DNA of 64,000 nucleotides from JBCCBV01 sp039033855 (GTDB taxonomy: Bacteria > Planctomycetota > Phycisphaerae > Phycisphaerales > Phycisphaeraceae): assembly GCA_039033855.1 (NCBI GenBank), contig JBCCBV010000002.1:1-64000 (forward strand), given 5' to 3'. A program made the position numbers and the translations under genes. The notes beneath the pieces were generated by a model. The model was not told the DNA's origin. It worked only from the letters and a program-made list of their open reading frames with translations, and made no database searches. This document shows positions 53,182-61,660 of this stretch, one piece after another. Positions within the stretch are counted from its first letter, which is position 1; the number at the start of each line of letters is the position of its first letter.

Positions 53182-53521
53182 GCCTTCTCACTTGGCCTAT
53201 TGAGTCATAAGCAATCGACCAGCGGCCCAGATCCATCACCATGTCGCAGAGCTCGACTTCGAACCACTCCATGAACACGGCGTACGAACGCCGCTTGGGC
53301 CACACCGGCGTGTCTCGAAGCCAAGCGTTTAACTCTTCTTCGAAGATGTTCTTCCAACAGCGGCGCAAGACCTTCTTCGGATCCGAGATATCCGCCACCT
53401 CGTCGATCAGATACACCCTGGCGTCATCGCCGCGCGCCTCGAACTTAGAACCCACGTCGTCGATGCCGTTCGCCCAGTTGATGGACGGCTGCTTGCGCGC
53501 CAGTCGATCCGAATATCGCAT
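53160..53521 (-). pseudogene. unknown ORF inside IS remnant, possibly truncated
   Basis: From the ATG at 53521 the minus strand reads MRYSDRLARKQPSINWANG, then a stretch with protein-like character (ARVYLIDEVADISDPKKV, RRCWKNIFEEELNAWL, RSYAVFMEWFEVELCDMVMD). I do not recognise the family. The frame continues without a stop through the IS end into the antisense of the broken symporter, so the natural C-terminus is uncertain or lost. It may be an accessory gene of the IS or a captured host gene. Confidence 0.4.
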
Positions 53522-53522
53522 C

Positions 53523-53700
53523 TCAGGCCGCGTCGGTGGTCGTACTTGAGCATGCCGCCCAGACGCTCGCGGCACAACGCCCCCCCGGATCGTGGCAGAC
53601 TGGCGTCGGCATCACCAGGTTGCAAGAGCCGATTCCCCATCCCTTGATGGTTCCGCTCCTGATGGTAGTGCTCCACGTAAGGGTTTGTGTACAATAAGAA
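53523..53700 (-). pseudogene. integrase-core transposase fragment (C-terminal end)
   Basis: The minus strand encodes YTNPYVEHYHQERNHQGMGN and later RERLGGMLKY, the usual C-terminal end of a DDE integrase-core transposase (IS3/IS481-like, the type with ...HYHxERNHQGLGN). The N-terminal and catalytic parts are absent. A frameshift lies just before the expected ending: the tail DAA-stop is in another frame. Its left neighbour is the IS-end-like sequence at 53149, its right neighbour the MoxR operon. Confidence 0.8.
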
Positions 53701-53743
53701 TTCGAGAGCATAATGCCCGCAAGCAGAATGCCGAGGTTTTGTG

Positions 53744-55159
53744 ATGAGTCCTGAACAAGTCGCGGCCGATTGGCGTAAGCGTTTTTTTCGGTGGGCATGG
53801 CTGCGCGTGGGGGTGTTGTGGACGATCGCTTACCTGCTGGCGTGGGGGGTGATCACGCTTGTGGTCCGGGGCGCGATCGACGCGGACGCCACTTGGCTGT
53901 GGTGGGGTGCCGCGGGCGTATTGCCGGCGTGGGGGTGGGCGGGGTATTGGACCCGCCGACAGGTGCCCTCGAAGCCAACCACCATGGCCCTGCTCGACCG
54001 GGAGAATCAACTGGGCGGAATGCTGATGGCCGACTCGGCCGTGGGGCGCGAACCGTGGACGGAGCGGCTCGGACCGATTGACTGCCCACGGGTGACCTGG
54101 CAAGGCAAGCCCGGCGGCTTTGTGTTGGGGCTATCGCTGCTGTTTGTCTTGGCGGCGCAATGGGTCCCGATGCCCCGCGCCAGCCAGGCGAGCAACGCCT
54201 TGGATGTCACCCGGACCCTCGATTGGATGCAGCAACAGGTCGAAGTGTTGGCCCAGGAACAGGTGTGGGATAACGCCGAGGCCGAGCAAACGCTCGCAGC
54301 GATGGATCGGATCCACGACCAGTCAGACGGCGACGACCCGAGCAAGACATGGGAAGCGCTAGACCACCTTGCGGAGCAGATCGACCAGGCGTCCGACGAG
54401 GCGGTAGGCCTAGCCCAGCAGCGGATGGAAGAGGCAGCCGGCGTAGAGGCTCTTTCGCAAGCGCTGCAAGAAGGGCTTGATTCATTAGCGCCCGATCGCC
54501 TGGCCGAGGCGATGGCCACGCTGGCCGAGCTGGCAGACGCCGCGGCGGGCGAGCCCAGCCTCGACGGCATGGACCTGCCCCACGGCCTGACCGAGGCGCT
54601 TGAACAAGCCGGCCAAAGGCAAGAGGCCATCACGTTGACCCCGCAGATGCTTGACCAACTCGGCGAAGCCATGGCCCAAAGGCAAAGCCAGTTGCAAGAA
54701 CTGCTCGAGGCGCTCGACGCCGCGGGGCTTGGCGATATCGACCCCGATCGCGGCGGCGATTGGGAACCCATCGACCCGACCGATCTTCTGGTTTGGCTTG
54801 AGGGCGAAGGGCAATGCGACGGGCCCGGTTTGCTCACGGCATGCCGAAGCCTCCGGGCCGGTCGCGGCGGAATCGACGATGGGCCGGGCCACGCCGAGAT
54901 GATCTGGAAAGACCCCGCTTCGCGTGAAGGCGTCGCGTTTACGCCGGAGCTTCTGCCTCAGGCCAGACTCCAGGACCTGCTCGACGCACGGCTGCTGGGA
55001 ACCAGCCGGGGGGCTCCGGAGCCGATCGACGGTGCACAAGGCTCGGCCGGCGGGGCGCTCGCCGAAACGCTCACCAACGGCGGCAGCGCCGCGCAGAAGC
55101 AAGTCTTGCCACGCCATCGCGGCGCGGTGCGGCGGTACTTCGAGCGCGAAACCGAATAG
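53744..55159 (+). CDS. membrane protein of a MoxR-DUF58 operon, unknown function
   Basis: A 471-residue protein with two membrane helices near residues 20-68 and a third near 126-143. A long helical, Gln/Glu/Ala-rich region (about 155-340, with many predicted coiled-coil stretches such as QVEVLAQEQVWDNAEAEQTL) follows, and the ending is VLPRHRGAVRRYFERE. This ending occurs in planctomycete proteins encoded first in MoxR operons. No catalytic motif. ATG at 53744; a GTG one codon upstream is possible. It begins only about 45 bp from the transposase fragment. Confidence 0.65.
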   Translation: MSPEQVAADWRKRFFRWAWLRVGVLWTIAYLLAWGVITLVVRGAIDADATWLWWGAAGVLPAWGWAGYWTRRQVPSKPTTMALLDRENQLGGMLMADSAVGREPWTERLGPIDCPRVTWQGKPGGFVLGLSLLFVLAAQWVPMPRASQASNALDVTRTLDWMQQQVEVLAQEQVWDNAEAEQTLAAMDRIHDQSDGDDPSKTWEALDHLAEQIDQASDEAVGLAQQRMEEAAGVEALSQALQEGLDSLAPDRLAEAMATLAELADAAAGEPSLDGMDLPHGLTEALEQAGQRQEAITLTPQMLDQLGEAMAQRQSQLQELLEALDAAGLGDIDPDRGGDWEPIDPTDLLVWLEGEGQCDGPGLLTACRSLRAGRGGIDDGPGHAEMIWKDPASREGVAFTPELLPQARLQDLLDARLLGTSRGAPEPIDGAQGSAGGALAETLTNGGSAAQKQVLPRHRGAVRRYFERETE

Positions 55160-55237
55160 CCGCGAAGGGTGGGCCCCGTGTCGGATCGCCGCTAGCCAAG
55201 TATGCTTGGAAACTTCGCATTTGGGGGTGATCCGGGT

Positions 55238-56299
55238 ATGCATCAGCCGAGCCACGCACCGCCGCAACTGCTACAGCCCAGCGACCTGGAACCCGTGGTC
55301 GAGTTGACCGCTCAAGTGCTTGCGGACCTCGACGCGGCTTTGCTTGGCCAGGCGGAGCTTCATCGGTTGGTCTTGGCGGGCGTGCTGAGCCGAGGGCACA
55401 TCCTGCTCGAAGGCATGCCGGGCGTCGGCAAGACGGTGCTGATCAAGACGCTGTCGCAGCTGATGTCGCTCAAATGCAACCGCGTGCAGTTCACGCCCGA
55501 CCTGATGCCCAGCGACATCCTGGGCACCACCATCCTGCAGCAATCCAGTGATGGCCAGCGTCGGATGTCTTTCGAGCACGGCCCGATCTTCACCAACATC
55601 CTGCTGGCCGACGAAATCAACCGCGCTTCGCCCAAGACCCAGGCGGCCATGCTGGAAGCGATGCAGGAGCGTCGCGTCACGGTGGGCGGCGAGACGCGCC
55701 ACCTGGCAGACCCCTTCTTCGTGCTCGCGTCGCAAAACCCGATCGACCTTGAGGGCACGTACCCGCTGCCCGAAGCTCAGGTGGACCGCTTCCTATTCAA
55801 GCTGCACGTCCAGCAACCGGACGCGGGCGTGCTGGAACAAATCCTCGACACCCGCCGTCGGGGCGAGGCCCAGGCCCCCGGGTCGTGTGTATCCGAGAAG
55901 CGATTGCGTGGCTTGTTCGGCGTAATGGAAAGGGTGATGCTGCCCCCGCCGGTCGCGCGGTACATCGCAAGGCTTGTGGCCGCGAGCCACCCCGGCTGCG
56001 GAGAAGCGCCCGAAGTGGTCAAGCAATACGTCACGCACGGCGCTTCGCCGCGCGGAGCGATCGCGATGGCCGAATCGGCACGTGCCCTGGCCCTGCTGTC
56101 GGGCCGGCCCACGGTGGGCTTCGAAGATGTCAACACCGTGGCCCCGCACGTGCTCAACCACCGCTTGATCCTGGCGTACCAGGCGCGTTTCGACAAAGTC
56201 ACCGCTCAGGAGGTTGTGGCCGGCATGCTCGATGCGATCGACGAAACGGGCTTGAAACTGCCTAAGGGGCTGCAAGTCGAATCGAAGGGGTCGTCATGA
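55238..56299 (+). CDS. MoxR-family AAA+ ATPase
   Basis: A 353-residue ATPase that probably acts as a chaperone for assembly of the VWA proteins encoded downstream. Walker A is EGMPGVGKTVL, Walker B LLADEINRASPKTQAAML, with EAMQE. The sensor 1 region is FFVLASQNPIDLEGTYPLPEAQVDRF, and arginine-containing GASPRGAIAMAESARALAL is the sensor 2 helix. The ATG at 55238 has GGGGGTGAT about 8 nt upstream. Its stop overlaps the start of the next gene (ATGA). Confidence 0.93.
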   Translation: MHQPSHAPPQLLQPSDLEPVVELTAQVLADLDAALLGQAELHRLVLAGVLSRGHILLEGMPGVGKTVLIKTLSQLMSLKCNRVQFTPDLMPSDILGTTILQQSSDGQRRMSFEHGPIFTNILLADEINRASPKTQAAMLEAMQERRVTVGGETRHLADPFFVLASQNPIDLEGTYPLPEAQVDRFLFKLHVQQPDAGVLEQILDTRRRGEAQAPGSCVSEKRLRGLFGVMERVMLPPPVARYIARLVAASHPGCGEAPEVVKQYVTHGASPRGAIAMAESARALALLSGRPTVGFEDVNTVAPHVLNHRLILAYQARFDKVTAQEVVAGMLDAIDETGLKLPKGLQVESKGSS

Positions 56300-58176
56300 G
56301 CCGGCGCGTCCTCAACGTTGCCGATTCCGTCTGGCCGTCGATCCCCGCTTACGGCCGGTGGATATGGGTACCGCTGCTACTGATGAGCTTCTGGGCGGCG
56401 CCCGCGGATGCGGGGACCCGGTCGTACGGCCAAGTCACCGTCAACGTGCAACCCCCGGCCCCGGGTGAAAGCCAATACGGCTACGCGGTCTACCGCATGT
56501 CGGTGACCAACCGGGGCGACACGCCCCGCAGCGTCACGGTGGTTATGCCGGCCGAATCTTGGTCTTACGGCGACTCGGTCGGACGGTTGTCACGGACGGT
56601 CACCGTAGAACCGGGCAGCACCGCCGTAGCGGAACTCTTGCAGCCGCCGCTACCCGTGATCGGGAACGACGCGCAAGTCGTGATCGACGGCGAAACGCAG
56701 CGCGACCCACTGCCGGTCGCCCTCGTCGATCACATGGACTCCTACACGACGCAGCAGCCCATCCTGATCAGCAACGGCGTGATCGGCCCGGCGACCACGA
56801 GCTTCGAAGAGGCGAGCACCGACGACGCAGAAGCGTGGGACACGTCGAGTGGTGGATCGGGCAGTTCGCCGCTTGACAGCTTGGCGAGGCTAGCGCGGTC
56901 GGGCGCGCCGGTCAGCGAGTGGAGCGGGAACTGGCTGGCGTATTCGCGATTCCTGATGGTGATCGTTAGCGAGCAAGAGTTGCGCGACGCGCCGCTGACG
57001 GTGGACTCGGCGCTGCGCGACTTTGTGGCGTCCGGGGGCACGGTGGCCGTGCTGGGCCCGGGCGAGGAAACGCCGAAGCTCGCTGCGTCGTGGACGCGCG
57101 CCGCCTTGCCCGAGGCGGGCCGTGTCGGTGGGCGGCCTTCCGAACTGCGGCTCGGGTTGGGCAAGGTTCGGTTGCTGCCGGTCAACCGACTAGCCGGATT
57201 TGACCCAGGTCAATGGGCAGACTGGATCGGCGAGGTCGCGGATGAGAACCGCCCGCGCACCCTAAGGCTTGACCCGGACGACGCCGAAAGACGCCTGCCC
57301 ATGGTCGAGTCTTTGCAGGTGCCGGCCCGGGGCTTGTTCGCCCTGATGTTGTTGTTCACCGTGCTGATCGGGCCGGCCAACTTCTTGATCTTGTGGTGGC
57401 TGAAACGGCGGATGTGGCTGCTGTGGACGATCCCGACGATCGCGTTGGCGTTCGCCAGCCTGGTGCTCGCGTATTCAATTTATAGCGAAGGCGTCGAACC
57501 ACGAGCCAGAACCGTGGCGATTACGGTGCTGGATCAAACGACCCGCCAATCGGTCACACTCGCGATGACCGGGTATTACGCCCCGCTGACGCCGGGCGAA
57601 GGCCTGCGCTTCAGCGACCGGACCGAAGTCACCCCGCAAACCGGGTCGTACAACGGCTACGGCTATTACAACGAGTCCTATAGCGGCCGTGAACGATCGA
57701 TAGACGTGAGCAACGGCCAGCACCTGCAACGCGGCTGGATCGTTGCGCGGGTGCCGGCGCACCTGAGCCTTCGAAACGTGGAATCGCGACGCGAACGACT
57801 GGAGATCACCCGTGGGCAGGATGGCGACCTGTCGGTGGTCAACGGGTTGGGCTTGCCGATTGCGCGATTGCTGATCGCCGATGCACAGGGAGATCAATAC
57901 GAGGTGACAAACATCGCCCCCGGGGCGTCGGGCATTGCCCGGGCGACCGGCTGGCAAGGCGGCTATGGCGCGCCGGCGATCGATCTGTGCAGGCAGTATG
58001 GAGTCGCGGTGTCGAGCACCGCCGAGCGCTTGCGGTCCGACCCCGAAGCGTACCTGACCCCGTTGACTTATCTCGCTTTTCTTGACAACACCAGCTTCTC
58101 CGAACCCGGGCTCGTGGGATTGACCGAGCACGAAACGACCGGCATCGTCGTGGGCCGATGGCGGGGGGCGGAGTAA
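56296..58176 (+). CDS. large membrane protein of the MoxR operon, unknown function
   Basis: A 626-residue protein. A signal peptide or anchor (residues about 21-40, ending ADAG) is followed by an extracytoplasmic beta-rich domain (YGQVTVNVQPPAPGESQYGY..., TVTVEPGSTAVAELLQ) and a ThuA-like/glutamine-amidotransferase-like stretch (ALRDFVASGGTVAVLGPGEE). Two membrane helices lie around 350-400 (LFALMLLFTVLIGPANFLILWWL) and a second outer domain follows. Such proteins are common between MoxR and ABC genes in planctomycetes but have no assigned role. Coupled at both ends (ATGA and TAATG). Confidence 0.65.
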   Translation: MSRRVLNVADSVWPSIPAYGRWIWVPLLLMSFWAAPADAGTRSYGQVTVNVQPPAPGESQYGYAVYRMSVTNRGDTPRSVTVVMPAESWSYGDSVGRLSRTVTVEPGSTAVAELLQPPLPVIGNDAQVVIDGETQRDPLPVALVDHMDSYTTQQPILISNGVIGPATTSFEEASTDDAEAWDTSSGGSGSSPLDSLARLARSGAPVSEWSGNWLAYSRFLMVIVSEQELRDAPLTVDSALRDFVASGGTVAVLGPGEETPKLAASWTRAALPEAGRVGGRPSELRLGLGKVRLLPVNRLAGFDPGQWADWIGEVADENRPRTLRLDPDDAERRLPMVESLQVPARGLFALMLLFTVLIGPANFLILWWLKRRMWLLWTIPTIALAFASLVLAYSIYSEGVEPRARTVAITVLDQTTRQSVTLAMTGYYAPLTPGEGLRFSDRTEVTPQTGSYNGYGYYNESYSGRERSIDVSNGQHLQRGWIVARVPAHLSLRNVESRRERLEITRGQDGDLSVVNGLGLPIARLLIADAQGDQYEVTNIAPGASGIARATGWQGGYGAPAIDLCRQYGVAVSSTAERLRSDPEAYLTPLTYLAFLDNTSFSEPGLVGLTEHETTGIVVGRWRGAE

Positions 58177-59117
58177 TGCAGTTTCACGTCGAGAACCTGA
58201 CGCGCACCTTCGGCAAAACCAAGGCGGTCGACAACCTGTCGTTCAGCTTCGCCACCGGGCAGATCTTTGCGTTTGTCGGGCCCAATGGCGCGGGCAAGAC
58301 AACCACGATGCGCATCCTCGCCACGCTGGACGTTCCCGACAATGGCGGCTGCCGCTTCGACGACCTGGACATCCTCCAGTACCCCGAGCGGGCGCGCAGG
58401 CTGATCGGCTACATGCCGGACAACCTGCCGACGCATCGCGACCTGACGGTGCACGATTACCTGGACTTCTTTGCACGCGCCTACGGCCTGCGTGGCCGCA
58501 AGCGCATCGAGATGGTCGATCAGATCGAAGACTTCACCAACCTCAAGGGCATCCGCGAGAAGTTGCTCAGGGCCTTGTCCAAAGGCATGAAGCAGCGGGT
58601 TTCGCTAGCCCGGGCGCTGATCCACGACCCGCCCCTTCTGATTATGGACGAGCCGGCGGCGGGGTTGGACCCGCGGGCCCGGGTCGAGTTGCGCGAGCTG
58701 CTCAAGGCCCTCGCCGGCCAAGGTAAAGCGGTGTTTATCAGCTCGCACATCCTCACCGAGCTAGCCGAGATCGCTGATGGCGCGGTGATCATCGAGCGGG
58801 GCGGCCTGCTGCGCGCCGGGACCATCGAGCAGATCTCGCGGCACGGCCGGGCCGAAAACGAGTACTACCAGCACGTAGCCATCCGCACCAAGAACCGCAA
58901 CGAGGAACTCTGCCGAACCATGCTCGAGATGCCGAGCGTCCAGCAGGCCAAGCAGGCCGGTGCCTACATCGAGGCCGAGGTCGTCGGCGATGAAGACCAG
59001 GCCTGCGAACTGCTCGCAGAACTGCTCAAGCGGGGCTACCGAGTCCTCGAGTTCAAGCAGGTTCAGACGGACCTCGAGCAACTATTTATGAACGTGACCA
59101 AAGGGGACGTGCAATGA
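58176..59117 (+). CDS. ABC transporter ATP-binding protein (ABC-2 type)
   Basis: A 313-residue ATPase. Walker A is GPNGAGKTTT, Q-loop IGYMPDN, signature LSKGMKQRVSLARAL (a known LSGGQ variant), Walker B LLIMDEPAAGLDPR, switch SSHILTELAEIAD. The partner permease is the next gene (ATGA overlap). Start ATG 58176 overlaps the upstream stop (TAATG). Probably an exporter of an envelope component or a gliding/assembly factor; substrate unknown. Confidence 0.9.
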   Translation: MQFHVENLTRTFGKTKAVDNLSFSFATGQIFAFVGPNGAGKTTTMRILATLDVPDNGGCRFDDLDILQYPERARRLIGYMPDNLPTHRDLTVHDYLDFFARAYGLRGRKRIEMVDQIEDFTNLKGIREKLLRALSKGMKQRVSLARALIHDPPLLIMDEPAAGLDPRARVELRELLKALAGQGKAVFISSHILTELAEIADGAVIIERGGLLRAGTIEQISRHGRAENEYYQHVAIRTKNRNEELCRTMLEMPSVQQAKQAGAYIEAEVVGDEDQACELLAELLKRGYRVLEFKQVQTDLEQLFMNVTKGDVQ

Positions 59118-60736
59118 GCGCCGCCACAGGGCTGCTCCGGCTGCCGAGCAAAGCCACAGGCTGGATCGACGATCGGATGAACCCGATCGTGGTCAAGGAG
59201 CTGCGGCAAGCCGTCAAGTCGCGCTTCGTGGTCACGGTGTTGCTGCTGATGCTCGCGCTGCTGATGGTCATCCTGACCGCGGTGCTGTTCAGCCAGGACA
59301 GCCGGGCCGGCGTGGATGAAGACGCCGGGGCCAACCTGTTTCTGGTGTTCCAGTCGATCTTGCTGGCGACGTGCACGCTGTTCGTCCCGCTGTATGTGGG
59401 CGTCCGCTTGGCGGCGGAGCGTAACGGCGCCGCGTCGGACCTGATCTACGTCACAACGATCCGGCCGTCGTCGATCGTGTGGGGCAAGCTGCTGGCGGGC
59501 ACGGTGATCACCGCCCTGACATTCAGCGCGTGCGCCCCGTTCATGGTCATCACCTATCTATTGCGCGGGATCGACCTGCCCACCATCCTGTTCGTGATGG
59601 GCCTGGACGCGTTGATCGTGCTCGCGGCGACGCAACTCGCGATTTTTGTAGGCGCCATGCCGATCGGGTGGGTGGTCAAAACACTGCTAGGACTGGGCCT
59701 GATCGGATTCTCGATCATGACCTTCGTCGGCATGGTCGTGTTCGTCGAGGACGAGCTGCTACGGATCGGCATCGGCTCCGCGATGGACGATTCCGACTTT
59801 TGGGTCGCGATGAGCATCTTGGTCGGAACATGGCTGGCCGCAGGGGCGATGGTCTTTTTCTTATCGGTGGCGATGATCGCGCCGGCGACGGCCAATCGCG
59901 CGCTCTGGCCTCGGGTGTACTTCACCGCGGTCTGGGCCGCGAGTTTCGCGGGGCTCTTGTGGCTGACTTTTTACTTCGAGACCCTCGAACCAATACTGAT
60001 CTGGTTGGTGTTGATGTCCATCCTGTTGATGTGCGCAGCGGTAATCAGCGCCAGCGAGCGCCAGACGCTCGGCCCGCGGCTACGCCGGAGTATCCCGCGC
60101 AAACCGCTGTTGCGGCCGCCCGCGTTCTTGTTCTATAGCGGCGCGGCGGGCGGGCTGGTCTGGGTGCAAGCCCTGGTCGTGCTAACGCTGGTGGCGACCT
60201 ACTTCAGCCGTTCACACTTCCTCAGCGAAAACGGGGCGGGGGTCACGAGCTGGGGCGCGGACTACTACGACCCGTTTCCGGAGCAATGGCTAGGGCGCTA
60301 CGCGGCGTCGGCCATGTGGATGATCGGTTACCTGCTTCTGTCGGCGGTGATTTGCCGGAGGTTGCCCAAGGTCAAAAACGGCACGATGCTCACCGGCGTC
60401 GTCGGGCTCATCCTCATCGCCGTCGCCTGCGTGACGCCCATCGTGATTGCGTTCGGCCTCGACCCCGACCAGTGGGACCGCGACGCTGAATTCTGGTTGA
60501 TGCTCAACCCGTTTGGCCCCGTCTTAAGCGCCGACCGCGATTGGCTGGGCAGCTATGGCGAAACGGCGTTTGCCCTATCGATTGTCTTCTACGGCCTGAT
60601 GCTGATCGTGAACCTGCCTTGGTACTGGTGCCAGGTCCGGGGGTTTGCTCCGCCGAGTGCGAAGGCGCTCCAAACAGCCCCGAGCGTGTCGCCGTCTTCT
60701 GAGGCTCTGCAACCGCAGGAGGCTGTCGATGGATGA
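59114..60736 (+). CDS. ABC-2-like permease
   Basis: A 540-residue integral membrane protein with about 12 predicted helices. It starts NPIVVKELRQAVKSRFVVTVLLLMLALLM, the typical beginning of ABC-2 permeases in which a conserved K-E-L-R motif precedes helix 1. Two halves of six helices each are separated by a loop with ASERQTLGPRLRRSIPRKPLLRPP. The C-terminal tail is short and hydrophilic. It pairs with the preceding ATPase, and its last 8 nt overlap the DUF58 gene. Confidence 0.85.
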   Translation: MSAATGLLRLPSKATGWIDDRMNPIVVKELRQAVKSRFVVTVLLLMLALLMVILTAVLFSQDSRAGVDEDAGANLFLVFQSILLATCTLFVPLYVGVRLAAERNGAASDLIYVTTIRPSSIVWGKLLAGTVITALTFSACAPFMVITYLLRGIDLPTILFVMGLDALIVLAATQLAIFVGAMPIGWVVKTLLGLGLIGFSIMTFVGMVVFVEDELLRIGIGSAMDDSDFWVAMSILVGTWLAAGAMVFFLSVAMIAPATANRALWPRVYFTAVWAASFAGLLWLTFYFETLEPILIWLVLMSILLMCAAVISASERQTLGPRLRRSIPRKPLLRPPAFLFYSGAAGGLVWVQALVVLTLVATYFSRSHFLSENGAGVTSWGADYYDPFPEQWLGRYAASAMWMIGYLLLSAVICRRLPKVKNGTMLTGVVGLILIAVACVTPIVIAFGLDPDQWDRDAEFWLMLNPFGPVLSADRDWLGSYGETAFALSIVFYGLMLIVNLPWYWCQVRGFAPPSAKALQTAPSVSPSSEALQPQEAVDG

Positions 60737-61613
60737 GGCCCAACGCCTGGCGGCGATCCAGGCCGGCGCGTTGGCCGGCGCAGGCCACGCGTTCAACCGG
60801 CCGACCCAAACGCCCGCGGGAATGCTTGGCGAACAACTGGGGTCGGGCATCGGCAACTCGATCGAGTTCATGGATTATCGCGAATACACGCCGGGCGACG
60901 ACCTGCGCCGGATCGATTGGTCGGCTTATGCGCGGAGCGACCGGCTCGTGATCAAGCTCCACCGCGAGGAAGTCACCCCGCACCTGGACCTCCTGCTGGA
61001 CGTCAGCGGGTCGATGGCGTTGACCGGTTCGGCGAAGCCAGAGGCCCTGGTCGGCCTTGCGTCCGCGCTCGCGGCGGCCGCCGACAACGCGCGGATGACT
61101 CGGCGGGCCTACGCCGCGGGCGCCCGGCTCGAGCCGATCCCCGGAGGGGAGGGCGACCCGCGCGCCTGGCGCTGGCCGGGCTTTGCAACCGCCGACGCCA
61201 CGGCGACGCTGACCAGCGCGCTCCACGAGGTCGCGATACCGATGCGCCCCAGGGGTGTACGCGTTCTCATCAGCGACCTGCTCAGCCCCGACGACCCTTG
61301 GCCGATCGTCACCCGGTTGGCCGAGAAAGCCGCGTCAGTGCACGTCATCCAGCTTCTGGCAAAGCAAGACGTAGACCCCGCGTGGCACGGCGACTTGCGG
61401 CTTTTCGACAGTGAAAGCGGCGCCGCGCAAGAGCTCAGGCTCGACGCGACCGCGGTAGCACGCTACCGGCAACAACTCGACCGTCTGCGTGAGCAATGGC
61501 GCAGCGCCTGCGCCCGCGCGGGCGTACGACTCACCGAGTTGATCGCAGAAGAGTTCACCGCGGAGTGGGACCTGAGCGAGCTGCTCAAAGCCGGTGTGCT
61601 CCGCGCAGCGTAA
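60729..61613 (+). CDS. DUF58-domain protein
   Basis: A 294-residue protein with the DUF58 core. The mark is SIEFMDYREYTPGDDLRRIDWSAYARSDRLVIKLHREE, followed by a VWA-like fold (LDLLLDVSGSMALTG, a DxSxS MIDAS; later GVRVLISDLLSP). Members work with MoxR ATPases and BatA/BatB-type VWA proteins. AGGAGG lies 7 nt before the ATG at 60729. Confidence 0.9.
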   Translation: MDEAQRLAAIQAGALAGAGHAFNRPTQTPAGMLGEQLGSGIGNSIEFMDYREYTPGDDLRRIDWSAYARSDRLVIKLHREEVTPHLDLLLDVSGSMALTGSAKPEALVGLASALAAAADNARMTRRAYAAGARLEPIPGGEGDPRAWRWPGFATADATATLTSALHEVAIPMRPRGVRVLISDLLSPDDPWPIVTRLAEKAASVHVIQLLAKQDVDPAWHGDLRLFDSESGAAQELRLDATAVARYRQQLDRLREQWRSACARAGVRLTELIAEEFTAEWDLSELLKAGVLRAA

Positions 61614-61660
61614 CGCTCGGGCGACGAAGAACGGGGCAGGACTTGCAGAGGTACCCGTAA

